Below, in pieces: positions 35,829-46,956 of a stretch of 64,000 nucleotides of DNA. A model generated the notes under the pieces. That model did not search any database. It was not told the origin of the DNA and saw only the letters and a program-made list of their open reading frames with translations. The stretch is from contig NC_061514.1 of NCBI RefSeq assembly GCF_022539505.1, positions 35,617,769 to 35,681,768 on the forward strand. The letters run 5' to 3'. The stretch's first letter is position 1, and each line of letters starts with the position of its first letter. The translations under genes and the position numbers were made by a program. This DNA comes from Lolium rigidum (lineage: Eukaryota > Streptophyta > Magnoliopsida > Poales > Poaceae).

Positions 35829-37413
35829 TGATGGCGTGTATTTCACACGTTCGTTGGGCAACCCCAAGAGGAAGGTATGATGCGCACAGCAGCAAGTTTT
35901 CCCTCGGAAAGAAACCAAGGTTTATCGAACCAGGAGGAGCCAAGAAGCACGTTGAAGGTTGATGGCGGCGGGATGTAGTGCGGCGCAACACCGGAGATTC
36001 CGGCGCCAACGTGGAACCTCGCACAACACAACCAAAGTACTTTGCCCCAACGAAACAGTTGAGGTTGTCAATCTCACCGGCTTGCTGTAACAAAGGATTA
36101 ACCGTATTGTGTGGAAGATGATTGTTTGCAGAGAAAATAGTAAAACAAGTATTGCAGCAGATTTGTATTTCAAGTATTAAAGAATGGACCGGGGTCCACA
36201 GCTCACTAGAGGTGTCTCTCCCATAAGATAAAAGCATGTTGGGTGAACAAATTACAGTCGGGCAATTGACAAATAGAGAGAGCATAACAATGCACATACA
36301 TGACATGATAAGTATAGTGAGATTTAATTGGGCATTACGACAAAGTACATAGACCGCCATCCAACCGCATCTATGCCTAAAAAGTCCACCTTCGAGGTTA
36401 TCGTCCGAACCCCTCCGCATTAAGTTGCTAAACAACGGACAATTGCATTAAGTATGGTGCGTAATGTAATCAACAACTACATCCTCGGACATAGCGCCAA
36501 TGTTTTATCCCTAGTGGCAACAAGACAACACAACCTTAGAACTTTCGTCACTCGTCCCGTGTGTCAATGCAGGCATGAACCCACTATCGAGCATAAGTAC
36601 TCCCTCTTGGAGTTAAAAGTAAAAACTTGGCCGAGCCTCTACTAGAAACGGAGAGCATGCAAGATCATAAACAACACATGTATAATAACTTGATAATTAA
36701 CATGACATAGTATTCTCTATCCATCGGATCCCGACAAACACAACATATAGAATATTACAGATAGATGATCTTGATCATGTTAGGCAGCTCACAAGATCTA
36801 ACAATGAAGCACAATGAGGAGAAGACAACCATCTAGCTACAGCTATGGACCCATAGTCCAGGGGTAGACTACTCACTCATCACTCCGGAGGCGACCATGG
36901 CGGTGTAGAGTCCTCCGGGAGATGAATCCCCTCTCCGGCAGTGGTGCCGGAGAGCGATCTCTCGGATCCCCCGAGATGGGATCGGCGGCGACGGCGTCTC
37001 GGCAAGGTTTTCCGTATCGTGGCTCTCGGTACGGGGGTTTCGTCACGGAGGCTTTAAGTAGGCGGAAGGGCAAGTCAAGAGGCGGCACGGGGGGCCCACA
37101 CCATAGGCCGGCGCGGCCGGGGGTGGGGCCGCGCCGCCCTAGGGTTTGGCCACCCCGTGGCCCCTCTTCGTCTCGTCTTCGGACTTCCGGAAGCTTCGTG
37201 GAAAAATAGGCCCCCGGGCTTTGATTTCGTCCAATTCCGAGAATATTTCGTTACTAGGATTTCTGAAACCAAAACAGCGAGAAAACAGCAATCGGCACTT
37301 CGGCATCTTGTTAATAGGTTAGTTCCGGAAAATGCACGAATATGACATAAAGTGTGCATAAAACATGTAGGTATCATCAATAATATGGCATAGAACATAA
37401 GAAATTATCGATA
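35829..37413 (-). mobile_element. Element B 5' LTR, inner copy
   Basis: It matches the full LTR except that its outermost ~13 bases (the TGATACGTCTCCG terminus) are missing. At 37413 it abuts a second copy of the LTR's first ~590 bp. Confidence 0.88.
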
Positions 37414-38003
37414 TGCCTATGGACCCATAGTCCAAAGTGGCAGACTACTCACTCATCACTCCGAGGCGACCATGGCGGTGTAGAGTCCTCCGGGAGATGA
37501 ATCCCCTCTCCGGCAGTGGTGCCGGAGGCGATCTCCTCGGATCCCCCGAGATGGGATCGGCGGCGACGGCGTCTCGCAAGGTTTTCCGTATCGTGGCTCT
37601 CGGCACCGGGGTTTCGTCACGGAGGCTTGAAGTAGGCGGAAGGGCAAGTCAAGAGGCGGCACGGGGGCCCACACCACAGGCCGGCGCGGCCAGGGGCGGG
37701 GCCGCGCCGCCCTAGGGTTTGGCCACCCCGTGGCCCCTCTTCGCCTCGCCTTCGGACTTCCGGAAGCTTCGTGGAAAAATAGGCCCCCGGGCTTTGATTT
37801 CGTCCAATTCCGAGAATATTTCGTTACTAGGATTTCTGAAACCAAAAACAGCAGTAAAACAAGAATCGGCACTTCGGCATCTTGTTAATAGGTTAGTTCC
37901 AGAAAATGCACGAATATGACATAAAGTGTGCATAAAACATGTAGGTATCATCAATAATATGGCATAGAACATAAGAAATTATCGATACGTCGGAGACGTA
38001 TCA
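37414..38003 (-). repeat. Partial tandem copy of the LTR's first ~590 bp
   Basis: On the minus strand it starts at the true LTR terminus next to TTCCT and runs to the TATGGACCCATAG block, then jumps back to near the LTR start. The two copies differ by many small changes, so this is not a simple assembly stutter. Confidence 0.85.
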
Positions 38004-41000
38004 TTCCTCATAATCTTCATGTTATAAACATCCACTCATTTTATTGGAATGTTAAAAAAGGTACCTTTTTTTCAGGCGCAACGGTATGACCTACGTATTC
38101 TTCCCTACCACAATCATCATGTACCCGCCGTCCAGCCTGCCAGCGGCTCACACGGTCTCTATAATCAGGGCCAGAGCCCTGCTGCTACAGAATCAACGCC
38201 CACTGTTTGAACAAGCTCGCCTCGTCCATGACCTGCACAGAAATAAGCCAAGAAAGATAAACCTCCATGGCACAAGAACTATTGCTCAACACAGGAAACA
38301 CACATACAAGCTACGCTAGGCGTAACACGGGCACAGAGCATGTTATTAAGCAAACAATAATTTGAGTCTTCATATAAAAATATGTGATAACTGGAAGTGA
38401 AATAAGATAAGGATCACAATCCTTAATAATCTATATGGGGAGATGTATATGATGTAGGACATGTGAAACAATGTAAAAACAACCTCTTGAATGAACTAAG
38501 TGCAAATTACCAAGGCTAATCAAACATCGAGCTACATAACAAGATGCATTGCATACTACTACTTTTATTATTTTTCAGCAGGAGGCCTTAAACGCCTATG
38601 ATTTAATAAAAAAACAAAGGAATTAAAAATAGTTTGCTAATGATAGCTAAAATCCTAACTCAATCAAACAAAACAACATTGCCAAGTGCCTACTACTTGC
38701 TAGTCTAAAATTTAAGTTTCAGTAGCTTCACGGTGTTCTACTAACCAAGTGTGAAAAAATAAAAAGAAACATATCAGAATATGATATGGAGTATGTGTTT
38801 CATACACACCAAGTCTGTAACCAAACAATTCAATATAAAAATAGATTGTATATCAACATCAGAATATGATATGGAGTACGTGTTTCATACACACCAAAAA
38901 TCAGGAGTAAGTAGAAAATCAGGAAAGGAAAAAACAGTGGTCTTGTGAAGATGAAACCCAATAAAAAATATTAATGAAGTGAACAAATAATTCAATAGCT
39001 CAAGGACATTTAAGAAACTAGTATACTACAGTGATCGAACAAAAGCACAACAAATCGAACTTCCATGATATGATACGCTTACAAGTGCATGAGAGAATAA
39101 TGCAGAGATCTGCTGCTATGCTAGACACTATAACATGCATATATCCTAGGTACTTCATCACCGTTTCTGTCATTGCAAATGGCTACTTGTCTGCACTTTC
39201 TCGATTACCAGCCACTTATCAATCTCTCCATTTGAGTGAGAAAGACTGGACAGTAGTAGTACCATTTGCGTCCATTGCAGCCTGATTTGATTTCGCTCCA
39301 GTAACGCCTACAGGAAGTTCTGCATAAAGTAAGAAAACTTGGAACATACATTATTGACTGCTACATTGTAGCATTTCCGCAAAAATGGAGAGCAATCAAC
39401 AGAACCTACTGCATCTCTAACATGAACCAAAGAGTTTGGTTCGTCAAATCCAGAATATCAATGTATGCTTGCTCTATATCCTGGTCGTGACTATTGATCC
39501 TTGACTTGGTGGGATCCTGCAAATAGAGAAGATCTTTATGAGCCGAACAGATACTGCTTGCATACAAAATTTAACTGAATTTAAATTAGAAAAAAACAAA
39601 ACACACTAGTAAACAAGAACCTTTATTAGTATCATTTTTCTAAACAAAACAATGTGCGCTACTAAACACTAAAGAAAACCGGACACACATTTAGATAAAA
39701 GGGAAATAATTTGGACGGTAGCTGAAGGAAAGAAGTGATCACGTACAACACTGAACAAATAAAAGTTGAGGTACAACCATACATAGAGGCATGGGACTCC
39801 CAATAACTGATCTTCACTCTCCACTACAATGGCCTCATATGTGGTCATCATGTATTCACTCATAGCTGTGAACTTCTTGTAATGGGACTATAGTCAATTG
39901 ATTAATTACCTGCACTTTCTTAAACCGTTCTTATTCTTGCAGGGTCTAAAGCCATTACTCAATCATGGGCGTAGCATCACTTCCTGGATACCAAACCCAT
40001 ATTTTTTATTGCACATAAGAAAAGAGAAACAAAAGGGTAAAAGTCTAATGAAATTAATCATAATATAGAATTTTCTAAGAAAGCCTGGTCTACCGCAAGT
40101 ACAACGTCACTTTCATAGAGACTATTGCGCATAGAGTACTTTCATGAAACAAAGAGCCACTAACAACCCCATGTGCATAGAGTACATCAGGGTGTGTATT
40201 ACTTTCATCAACTTGTATTTTTATGAAAACATTCCATAAGGAAATTAAATTTGATCAGTTGGCAAGAATCTCCACTGAAGGTTGACACCATATTAGCCAT
40301 AACAAGTACTAATTAGCTGATTCAGAGAAAGCATATTAGCTAATATGTTAGTCAACATCATCAATTCAGCATTATTATTTCTGCAGTTCTTGAATCCTCA
40401 AAACCCAAGTAGTTATAAATACTTTATAGAAACCGGCCAATTGCTACTAGACACCCAACAAATTCGCATCAAGGAGAAAATGTTTTTATTTATTTTAGAG
40501 ACAACAAGCCTCAGGTACATTACCAATGAAAAAAAATCAGTCCAGCTATGTATCCACGCCAAATCTGGTCAAGTACCGCAGAGGAAGAGGACAGCCATCT
40601 GGCCGCTGTGAGGTAACGCGTTGTTTACCCAATGCGCATATACAAATCCATACACAGATGGTTTGGGTAGGGTGCGGGTGACAATATAATTACTCATTTC
40701 TAGTTGGGTATGGAAAGGGTAATACCCAAGTTGTCCACTTCATTCAATCTCTCACCCGTTAGGAAACAGAAGGGAAGAAAAACAACTCCCTAAAATCCTC
40801 TCTCTCTTATCTAAAGTAGGACTCGCTCGTCCCAACCAGACACCAGCCACGAGCGCCGCTCGGCAAGGGAATAGGGGCGCCAAAGGAAGCCGCCACCCGC
40901 AGCCGGGTGGACGCAGGGCGTACCGACCGCCGGCCAGAGATCCAGCAGCGGGCAGCATCGCACCAGCAGCTGAGAGCCTGCGACAGCCACCAAATCAATC

Positions 41001-41794
41001 CCTTTTTTTCCTTTTGCGTACTTCTTCAACCTCCGCCGCTTCCTCGATCTTATCCAAGGATTTGCCCATATCCATTGGACCATACACAATTATTCTAGGT
41101 ATGGGTAAATACGAAACCAGATGCATGGGTATAGGTAATTTTGGGTTTGGGTTAGTATAATCAATACCTTAGTCGCCGGGGCGAACAGCCGGTCGCCTGA
41201 ATCGCCGTGTCACATCACTACCACCCGCCGCCGCGCCGCCGCGGACGCCAAGATCGGAGCTTTATCCTCATGTTCCTCCGTATAGCAGGGATCTTATGGC
41301 TAGGGTTTGTGTTGGGATGGCGATTCGGTGGTTCCACGCAGTGGAATCGAGAGAGTGGGAGGAGGGGGAGCCGGGGTGGTGGTGAGTGGTGGCCGGAATC
41401 GTCCCACGACCGAGGCGGCAGCAAAGGAGATCAGGAGATGTAGCTAGGCGGCGCTGGGACTAGGGTTGCAAAAACCGAATTAACGCAAAATTCCCGCTTG
41501 GGCTATATGGAAAAATAGGGAGGAGCTAGGACTGGCTAAAATATTTCGCTCGCGGTTTTGGGCCTAAATTGTAGATTCGGCCAAAATCCAAAATCAAATC
41601 GTGACGTGCTATGTTCCAAGATTTCGTTTTCCCGCGCTATATATGTTCCGAAACCAACTCGTTTAATAGCGGAATGTAGAACCAACAGTCTCATTGCGGT
41701 TTTTTTTTTCTATACGGCCATGCATATATACGTACTACTACTATTGACATGTCTTTAGACACGTATTGACATATACTATACACATGCATGCTTA
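38004..41794. other. Low-copy AT-rich intergenic DNA right of element B
   Basis: It starts with the right TTCCT duplication. No recognised gene. A 40-bp direct repeat lies at 38773-38812 and 38858-38897 (ATCAGAATATGATATGGAGT then GTGTTTCATACACACCAA). GC-rich patches at 40800-41040 and 41200-41450 look like grass 5' leader or first-exon sequence on the minus strand (for example an AAACCCTAGCC block and GCGACTAAG-GTATTG as a possible donor at about 41167), but no long protein follows. GGGTATGGGTAAA-like blocks near 40680 and 41100 may mark a degraded DNA transposon around the first patch. Confidence 0.4.
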
Positions 41795-42841
41795 GAGCAT
41801 CTCTAGCACATACCGCAAACTCGAGCGAACCAGTACCCGGTATCATACCTTTATATCTCCAAAATGGTTGCGAACAGATACGTCAAACATGAATTACAAA
41901 TTCGAGCTGGAAGTAGTTCACGTCATATATACAAGCTTGTTCTTCCATTTCACTTTAATTTACAAACTATCTCAAAAGATCCAAAATAGGAACTAACTAT
42001 AAACTAGTTCCTACACACTAGATTAAGCTAGCCCGGGTACTAACTAACTTCATTGAGACTTGGGGCAGCGGTGATGGCGGTAGAGCTTCACACGGAGTCG
42101 TTGACGATGATCTAGCCGTGCCTCACCATCTCTAATCAAATGGACGCCTCCGGGGGCTCGCACACTGCCGCTCCTCTTCCGCCGCTTCGCGGAGGCGCTT
42201 AGCCTTCTCCCAAACGCCGGTGACAACCATCATGAGGGTGTTGCGCCGGGTTATGGGGAGGTCCGCTGCTCCCGCGCAGTGTCGTCCTCGTCCTACTCAG
42301 TGTTGTTGTCGAGCTCGATGGGTGGAAGCGAAGGAGACTTGTGCGCCACCGGGACAAGCACCCGTGACGGCCCCGCCTCGCCATCATGTTGGCGCGGGAG
42401 GATGTCGTTCTAGGTGACAAAGCTCCACGGCGGCGCGCTTGGTCGTAGATGCGCATCTGCCGCTCGGGCGAGGTCTCCAGTGCGCGCCTCGCCAACACCG
42501 AGCCGCGCGGCAACAAAATATGTGATCCACGCAACTAACTTGGTGGCGCCATGGTGGGAGGGTAGATCATGCGGAGAGGAGAGAGTGGTGGCGGTGATTT
42601 AAGAATGGCGGCCAAAATCGACCAGAATCGAACAATCAAGCGTCGGTGGCGGTAGAGAAAGCGATGTGGAATACAATATTCACACCATCCAACACGACAT
42701 ATATAGCGTTTCGCGGGGTGGATTTAGGGTAACCGCATAAAGTTTTTCGATGTGGGCTGGTATGGCGCATATGTTCAAGTCATTTTTTTGCCCAAACCCG
42801 CAAATAATTTGCGGGTCGGGCAATATATGCTAGAGATGCTC
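41795..42841. mobile_element. Harbinger-like non-autonomous DNA transposon
   Basis: The perfect inverted ends GAGCATCTCTAGCA and TGCTAGAGATGCTC enclose 1047 bp. The flanks TTA (41792-41794) and TGA (42842-42844) fit a PIF/Harbinger 3-bp target duplication with one change. The inside is GC-rich at 42060-42600, with short frames on both strands but no DDE transposase, so it would be mobilised in trans. The GAGCATCTC-type end is common in grass Harbinger elements; hAT is less likely because no 8-bp duplication is seen. Confidence 0.7.
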
Positions 42842-43806
42842 TGATTTTTTACTGTTTACATGGTAAAAGCAAACCACATAGTATATAACCCTCTCTTGTT
42901 TCTCTTTCTCTCTTGTAGGATATACAATATATGTCCGTGAATTTTATTTTTCGAAAAACACCTTCAGATAGTCAAGGATTCGAGCATGGTCGAGGGCATC
43001 ATCGGGTTTGGACGTCGTGAACAATGGCCGAACTACAAATTAGAGAAGGCGGGGTCGATCAATTTGATTGGTGATCGGGGTATGGCTATATACCAAACGG
43101 CCAAGGCATGGCCATGTCGTGATGGTGGTTGGCGTGGACTAGAGAACGCATGGCCAATGAAACGTATTGGTAACACTGAATCTCACCGGTTGCGTCCAGC
43201 TAAAGCAAAGAAGTTTCAAACTGAGCCAAGGTCGGGTCGAAGTGGTGGTATGCGATGCAAAGGAGTCACTAGAGCCAGACGGCGATGAAGGCGGTGCAAA
43301 GGGGATCAGGAGAGGGAGGTGGTTTGCACGAGCGTGGGGTTTTGGTCGGAAAACTAAGCCCAAACAATGTCTCTACGTCTTCAAATGGATCCGGCGATTT
43401 GCAACACATGAGTTATACTCCTATCATAAGTTTATAAGCATACCATAGTTTATTTTGTGAACATTCCGTGCTTGCATGTTTTGCGAATATTTGATGATAT
43501 GACCCGAGTGTCCAGCATGTGTGCGTCCTAGCTAGCATGCCGGTGGTGAAGTAGTGTTGCGGTTTGTCCAGCTAGTGTCTCGTGGGCCACAGCCAAGCCC
43601 TACTGATTGAAATGGAGGGCCCTACTTGGTTCGATGGCAGATACTCGGCGCCTCGTTCGGAGGCGAAACCGTGAACATTACGGCTAATATTGATCTGGTA
43701 TTTTGTATTTATATCCTTTTTGTATACAAATATTTGGATAAGTTTGTTACCCTCCTAGTTTACTATGAATAGGCGCAAGCACAACGACTGATTGATAGCG
43801 ACCCTA
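42842..43806. other. Unassigned intergenic sequence
   Basis: Mixed composition with two overlapping short frames around 42986-43448 on both strands. No domain is recognised and neither frame has convincing codon character. Confidence 0.3.
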
Positions 43807-44401
43807 AGAACAAGTACAATAAGTTCTACAATAGCTACTATAAAGGTGAAACTAATATTTTCTTGTCTAGTTGAAAGAGAGAGAGTAGGAGAGAGAAGAA
43901 GAGTGGGCTCTTAGGCTAGCCATAGTGCTAGTATCATGCATCATAGCCCCACCAAAAATGCTGATGTGGCAGGTAATTATGGATGGGAGAGGAGATTAGA
44001 TTATCATAGGTAGATACTGTATCATAGCGCACATCACGAGAAAAGTTAGTATCAAATATATCTTGTACACAAATTTGTATTAGGATTCTACAAATCAATT
44101 AATATAGCAAAACTATGATACTAGTCTATGATAGTATGCATTATGGATCTAGTATCATAGAAAAGTATCATATACACATGATACTACTATATGATACTAC
44201 TATATGATACTACCCACTATGGCCAAGAGCTAGCTCTAGCACGTGCTCCTATGCACCTTATGAGAGTGAAAAGTGGGCCACATGTTGATAAAGTAGCATA
44301 TGTTTGTAGCTCACTATTGTACACAATGGTTCTAAGTTGGCTATAGATAACATGGCACTTAGCTTATAGCCAGCAACTGTCTACACTATTGAACTTTCTC
44401 T
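43807..44401. mobile_element. Outer MITE split by an inner MITE
   Basis: The left end AGAACAAGTACAATA and the complement of the right end TATTGAACTTTCTCT are diverged forms of the AGAGCAAGTACAATA terminus of a common grass MITE family. Subterminal CTATAA/TTATAG blocks also pair. The middle (43907-44230) is a separate inverted-repeat element. Confidence 0.65.
43907..44230. mobile_element. Inner MITE with CCATAGTG ends
   Basis: Left GCTAGCCATAGTGCTAGTATC pairs with the complement of the right ATGATACTACCCACTATGGC. GTATCAT/ATGATAC blocks are dense inside. Sequence blocks are shared with the intron-1 MITE at 6606-6910. Confidence 0.7.
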
Positions 44402-44781
44402 AACGATATGAAATGCACACGTGGCAAATACTCAATTGATTAATTACATGGTCCAAAATATAACTATTGTTATGCATATCCAATCAGAAATACAGAATAA
44501 TTAGTTCTAAAAAAACAGACAAATTGGTTAACTTTGTCTTTTTTTCAACAAGACCGCAGAAGACGACGATGGAATCACAAGTCAATTAACTTAACAATGA
44601 TGGCTACTTGTGTAATCTAAAACATCAGCAAACACAAACAATTATGTTAGTGTGTGACGAGTCTGAATATGATCTGGCTGGGCAGAAGCTGGCGTGCCTC
44701 CCACCGAGCTATCTAGTACGTCAGTTCCGGTGAAAAGTATGTTTTAGTTCTCGACGTGAAGCTAGCATGCGCGTACATGTT
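44402..44781. other. Short unassigned spacer
   Basis: AT-rich, no feature recognised. The last 15 bases (44767-44781, ATGCGCGTACATGTT) are the left target duplication of the next insertion. Confidence 0.4.
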
Positions 44782-45978
44782 GGATTTTCGCCTCCTCATG
44801 TATGCATGACGTGGTGGTTCCCCTAACCTAACCTCCACATAACCTCTTGGGTCGCCCCGCCCAATCCCTCTCCGGCCCAGCCTGGCCGCTATCATTGCCC
44901 TCGCCGGCGGCAGTGGCGGCACCATTCTCGCCAAAGGTGGAGGGAAGGGGAGGGCGCGCACGGCTTTGCATCAAGGCGGTGGGGAGATGTGTCGATGGGC
45001 TTCGGCGATCTGCAACGGAGGGATGCGTTGGGCGGCGCGGATGGATGTGGTGGCTGGTAGTGGCCGACGGCGGCGACGGTGGGATCTAGGCCCGATCTAG
45101 GCCGTTTGGGCCGATCGGGGCCGATTTGGCTGCATGTTTAGCCGAGCAGGTTGCCCATTCCTCGGTCGCAACACTTCATTTGCTCCTCTGTTGTCGGCCG
45201 ATGGCGCGGGAGCTGTTGGCGTGACTTTTGAATAAAGGTGGTTGTCCTAGGGTTTCTCTTGTGCGAAGATGAAGATTTGCATGAGGCATGTCCTTCTTGA
45301 TCTGGCCAGAGTGTTGAGTTTCGGAAGGCTCCGCCGGTGAATGTAACAGTGCACCTTATGCCTGGAGTTTACTGGACTGGGAGGTATCCGGTCGTACGCA
45401 CTCATAATTTTATTCCGACCGTTTGGGTTTGGAGGGAGCGGCGCGAAGCTCTGCTATGTGTTTCAATCAGATGACATTTTAGTCCATGCTGAAGTCAGAA
45501 GCAGAGAATATCATGATGGTTGGATTGGAGGACTAGCAATGGTGATTCCCTCTGCACTGTTGAGGAGCTTGCTTGCTTCATGTTTCCGGGTTTCACAGCT
45601 ACAGTATGCAAGTGGAGGCGACAACATGGATGAAGTTCAGAGTCTTACTTTTCATGGTGAAAATCCAAGGTCTGATCTTAATTGGTTGTGTCTGGCAATG
45701 GCTTTTGTTGGAAGCATTGTTTTGAGAGAGAAGACTATTTCAGGGTGACCTAAGATATCGGGCGATGATGGCGTTTGTGCACCGTTTCCTTCTTAGATTG
45801 TCGCTTTTGGGAGCCTGAAATTTAGGTTTTGCATTGCTGGTGGTTGTATTGTTGCTGCTAGGACTGGATTACCGCAGCGAGACTTTTTTTTCTTAGTTTT
45901 TTTTTCTTTTTTTTGGCTGCGTACATCCATACTATCATTAGGGTATTGGTATCTTTGAATTAATATATTCTCTAAAAA
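44782..45978 (+). mobile_element. Second non-autonomous non-LTR insertion
   Basis: ATGCGCGTACATGTT before it and ATGCGCGTATGTGTT after it (45979-45993) match at 13 of 15 positions, an aged target duplication. The insert starts GC-rich, has no reverse transcriptase, and ends GGCTGCGTACATCCATACTA, then a GGGTATTGGTATC block and a short A-rich tail, the usual 3' end of grass LINE-type sequences. One 96-residue frame (45458-45748) has no known domain. Confidence 0.7.
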
Positions 45979-45993
45979 ATGCGCGTATGTGTT

Positions 45994-46956
45994 ATGGTAG
46001 GACCTCCTAGCTATCGAGGACAAACCGTGGACGTAATACCGTATTTAATGGAGGTGGAGTGACGAGTCTACCCACGATGACGCTAATATCGGGTGGTCGG
46101 CACCATTGCAAAGAGACGCGACGTCGGCAAACCAGCAACAGCCAAACGGCACAATATCGATCGATATTTGTACGTAGGCACCGGAGCAGGTCATATACAC
46201 TTCACCCCAAGATGAGCTAACTCATCTGAGCGTAGAGTGCATGCATGCATCGACGTGGGGCCCCGCCCATGAGAGTAAGATTCTTATAGGGTGTGCCCAT
46301 GTATCATAATTTTTCTTTTACATAAAATCTTTTGTACTCCCTCCATCCAACAAATGATTTCTCAACTTTGTCTAAATTTAGATGTATATGTAAATAGATA
46401 CATCTAAATTTAGATAAACTTACAATATCCTTTGTATTTATTGGACAAAGGGAATATATGTTTCCCTGTTTGTTAGAACACGACGAGAGTGGGTTGCTGA
46501 CATTAGCCAAATATTTTGAAATTTTAGTATTGCCAGAATGTTGGTGCACCTCCACCGATCATGGTGTCATACAAACTAGTATTTGCAAGCGAGAAATTGG
46601 TGCATACTAGCTAGGAGCCAAATTAAATCTTAGTCATCCATTCATCTTCAACTGCAGCCAGTTGCCATGTGGCTCATCAACGATCTAACACTGATGGATT
46701 AACCGAGACAGAGCCAGTTGTAGGCCGACACGATCATCACGTGGTTCCATCCTGAGATCGCATATGTGGTGGCACCATGCATGGTCTAATTCTCTGATGA
46801 GGACATCACAATGTGGTTGCTCATGGTGGAGACTCCCACCATGCACTACCTCCTTGGCGCCAACAATGGCAGGGTGTTCCCATCATCGTCAGAGATACCC
46901 ATATTTAGGACCGGACGCAAAAGGGGAAGGATTTTTCGCCCTTCATCACAAACGTC
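45994..46956. other. Intergenic sequence with one Stowaway
   Basis: No gene is recognised. A short open stretch near 46760-46950 has no known domain. ACGTC at 46952-46956 should be the left target duplication of element C. Confidence 0.4.
46337..46454. mobile_element. Stowaway MITE
   Basis: Ends CTCCCTCCATCCAAC and TTGGACAAAGGGAA, TA on both sides (46335-46336, 46455-46456), and an internal palindrome around CATCTAAATTTAGAT. 118 bp. Confidence 0.8.

Larger units (their letters stand above)
29262..38003 (-). mobile_element. Element B: Athila-like gypsy element with intact target duplication
   Basis: This is the minus-strand relative of element A. From right to left: duplicated 5' LTR (38003-35829), primer-binding site (about 35817-35800), gag-protease (35573-33456), non-coding region, polypurine tract, and 3' LTR (30861-29262). 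TTCCT at 29257-29261 and 38004-38008 is a perfect 5-bp target duplication, so the whole 8.7 kb entered or was later rearranged as one unit. It lacks reverse transcriptase and integrase. Confidence 0.92.

Noticed and set aside
38090..38236. Minus-strand MDEASLFKQWALIL resembling the start of a grass bHLH protein
   Set aside because: Only about 14 residues before a stop, no helix-loop-helix region follows, and another phase of the same bases looks equally protein-like.
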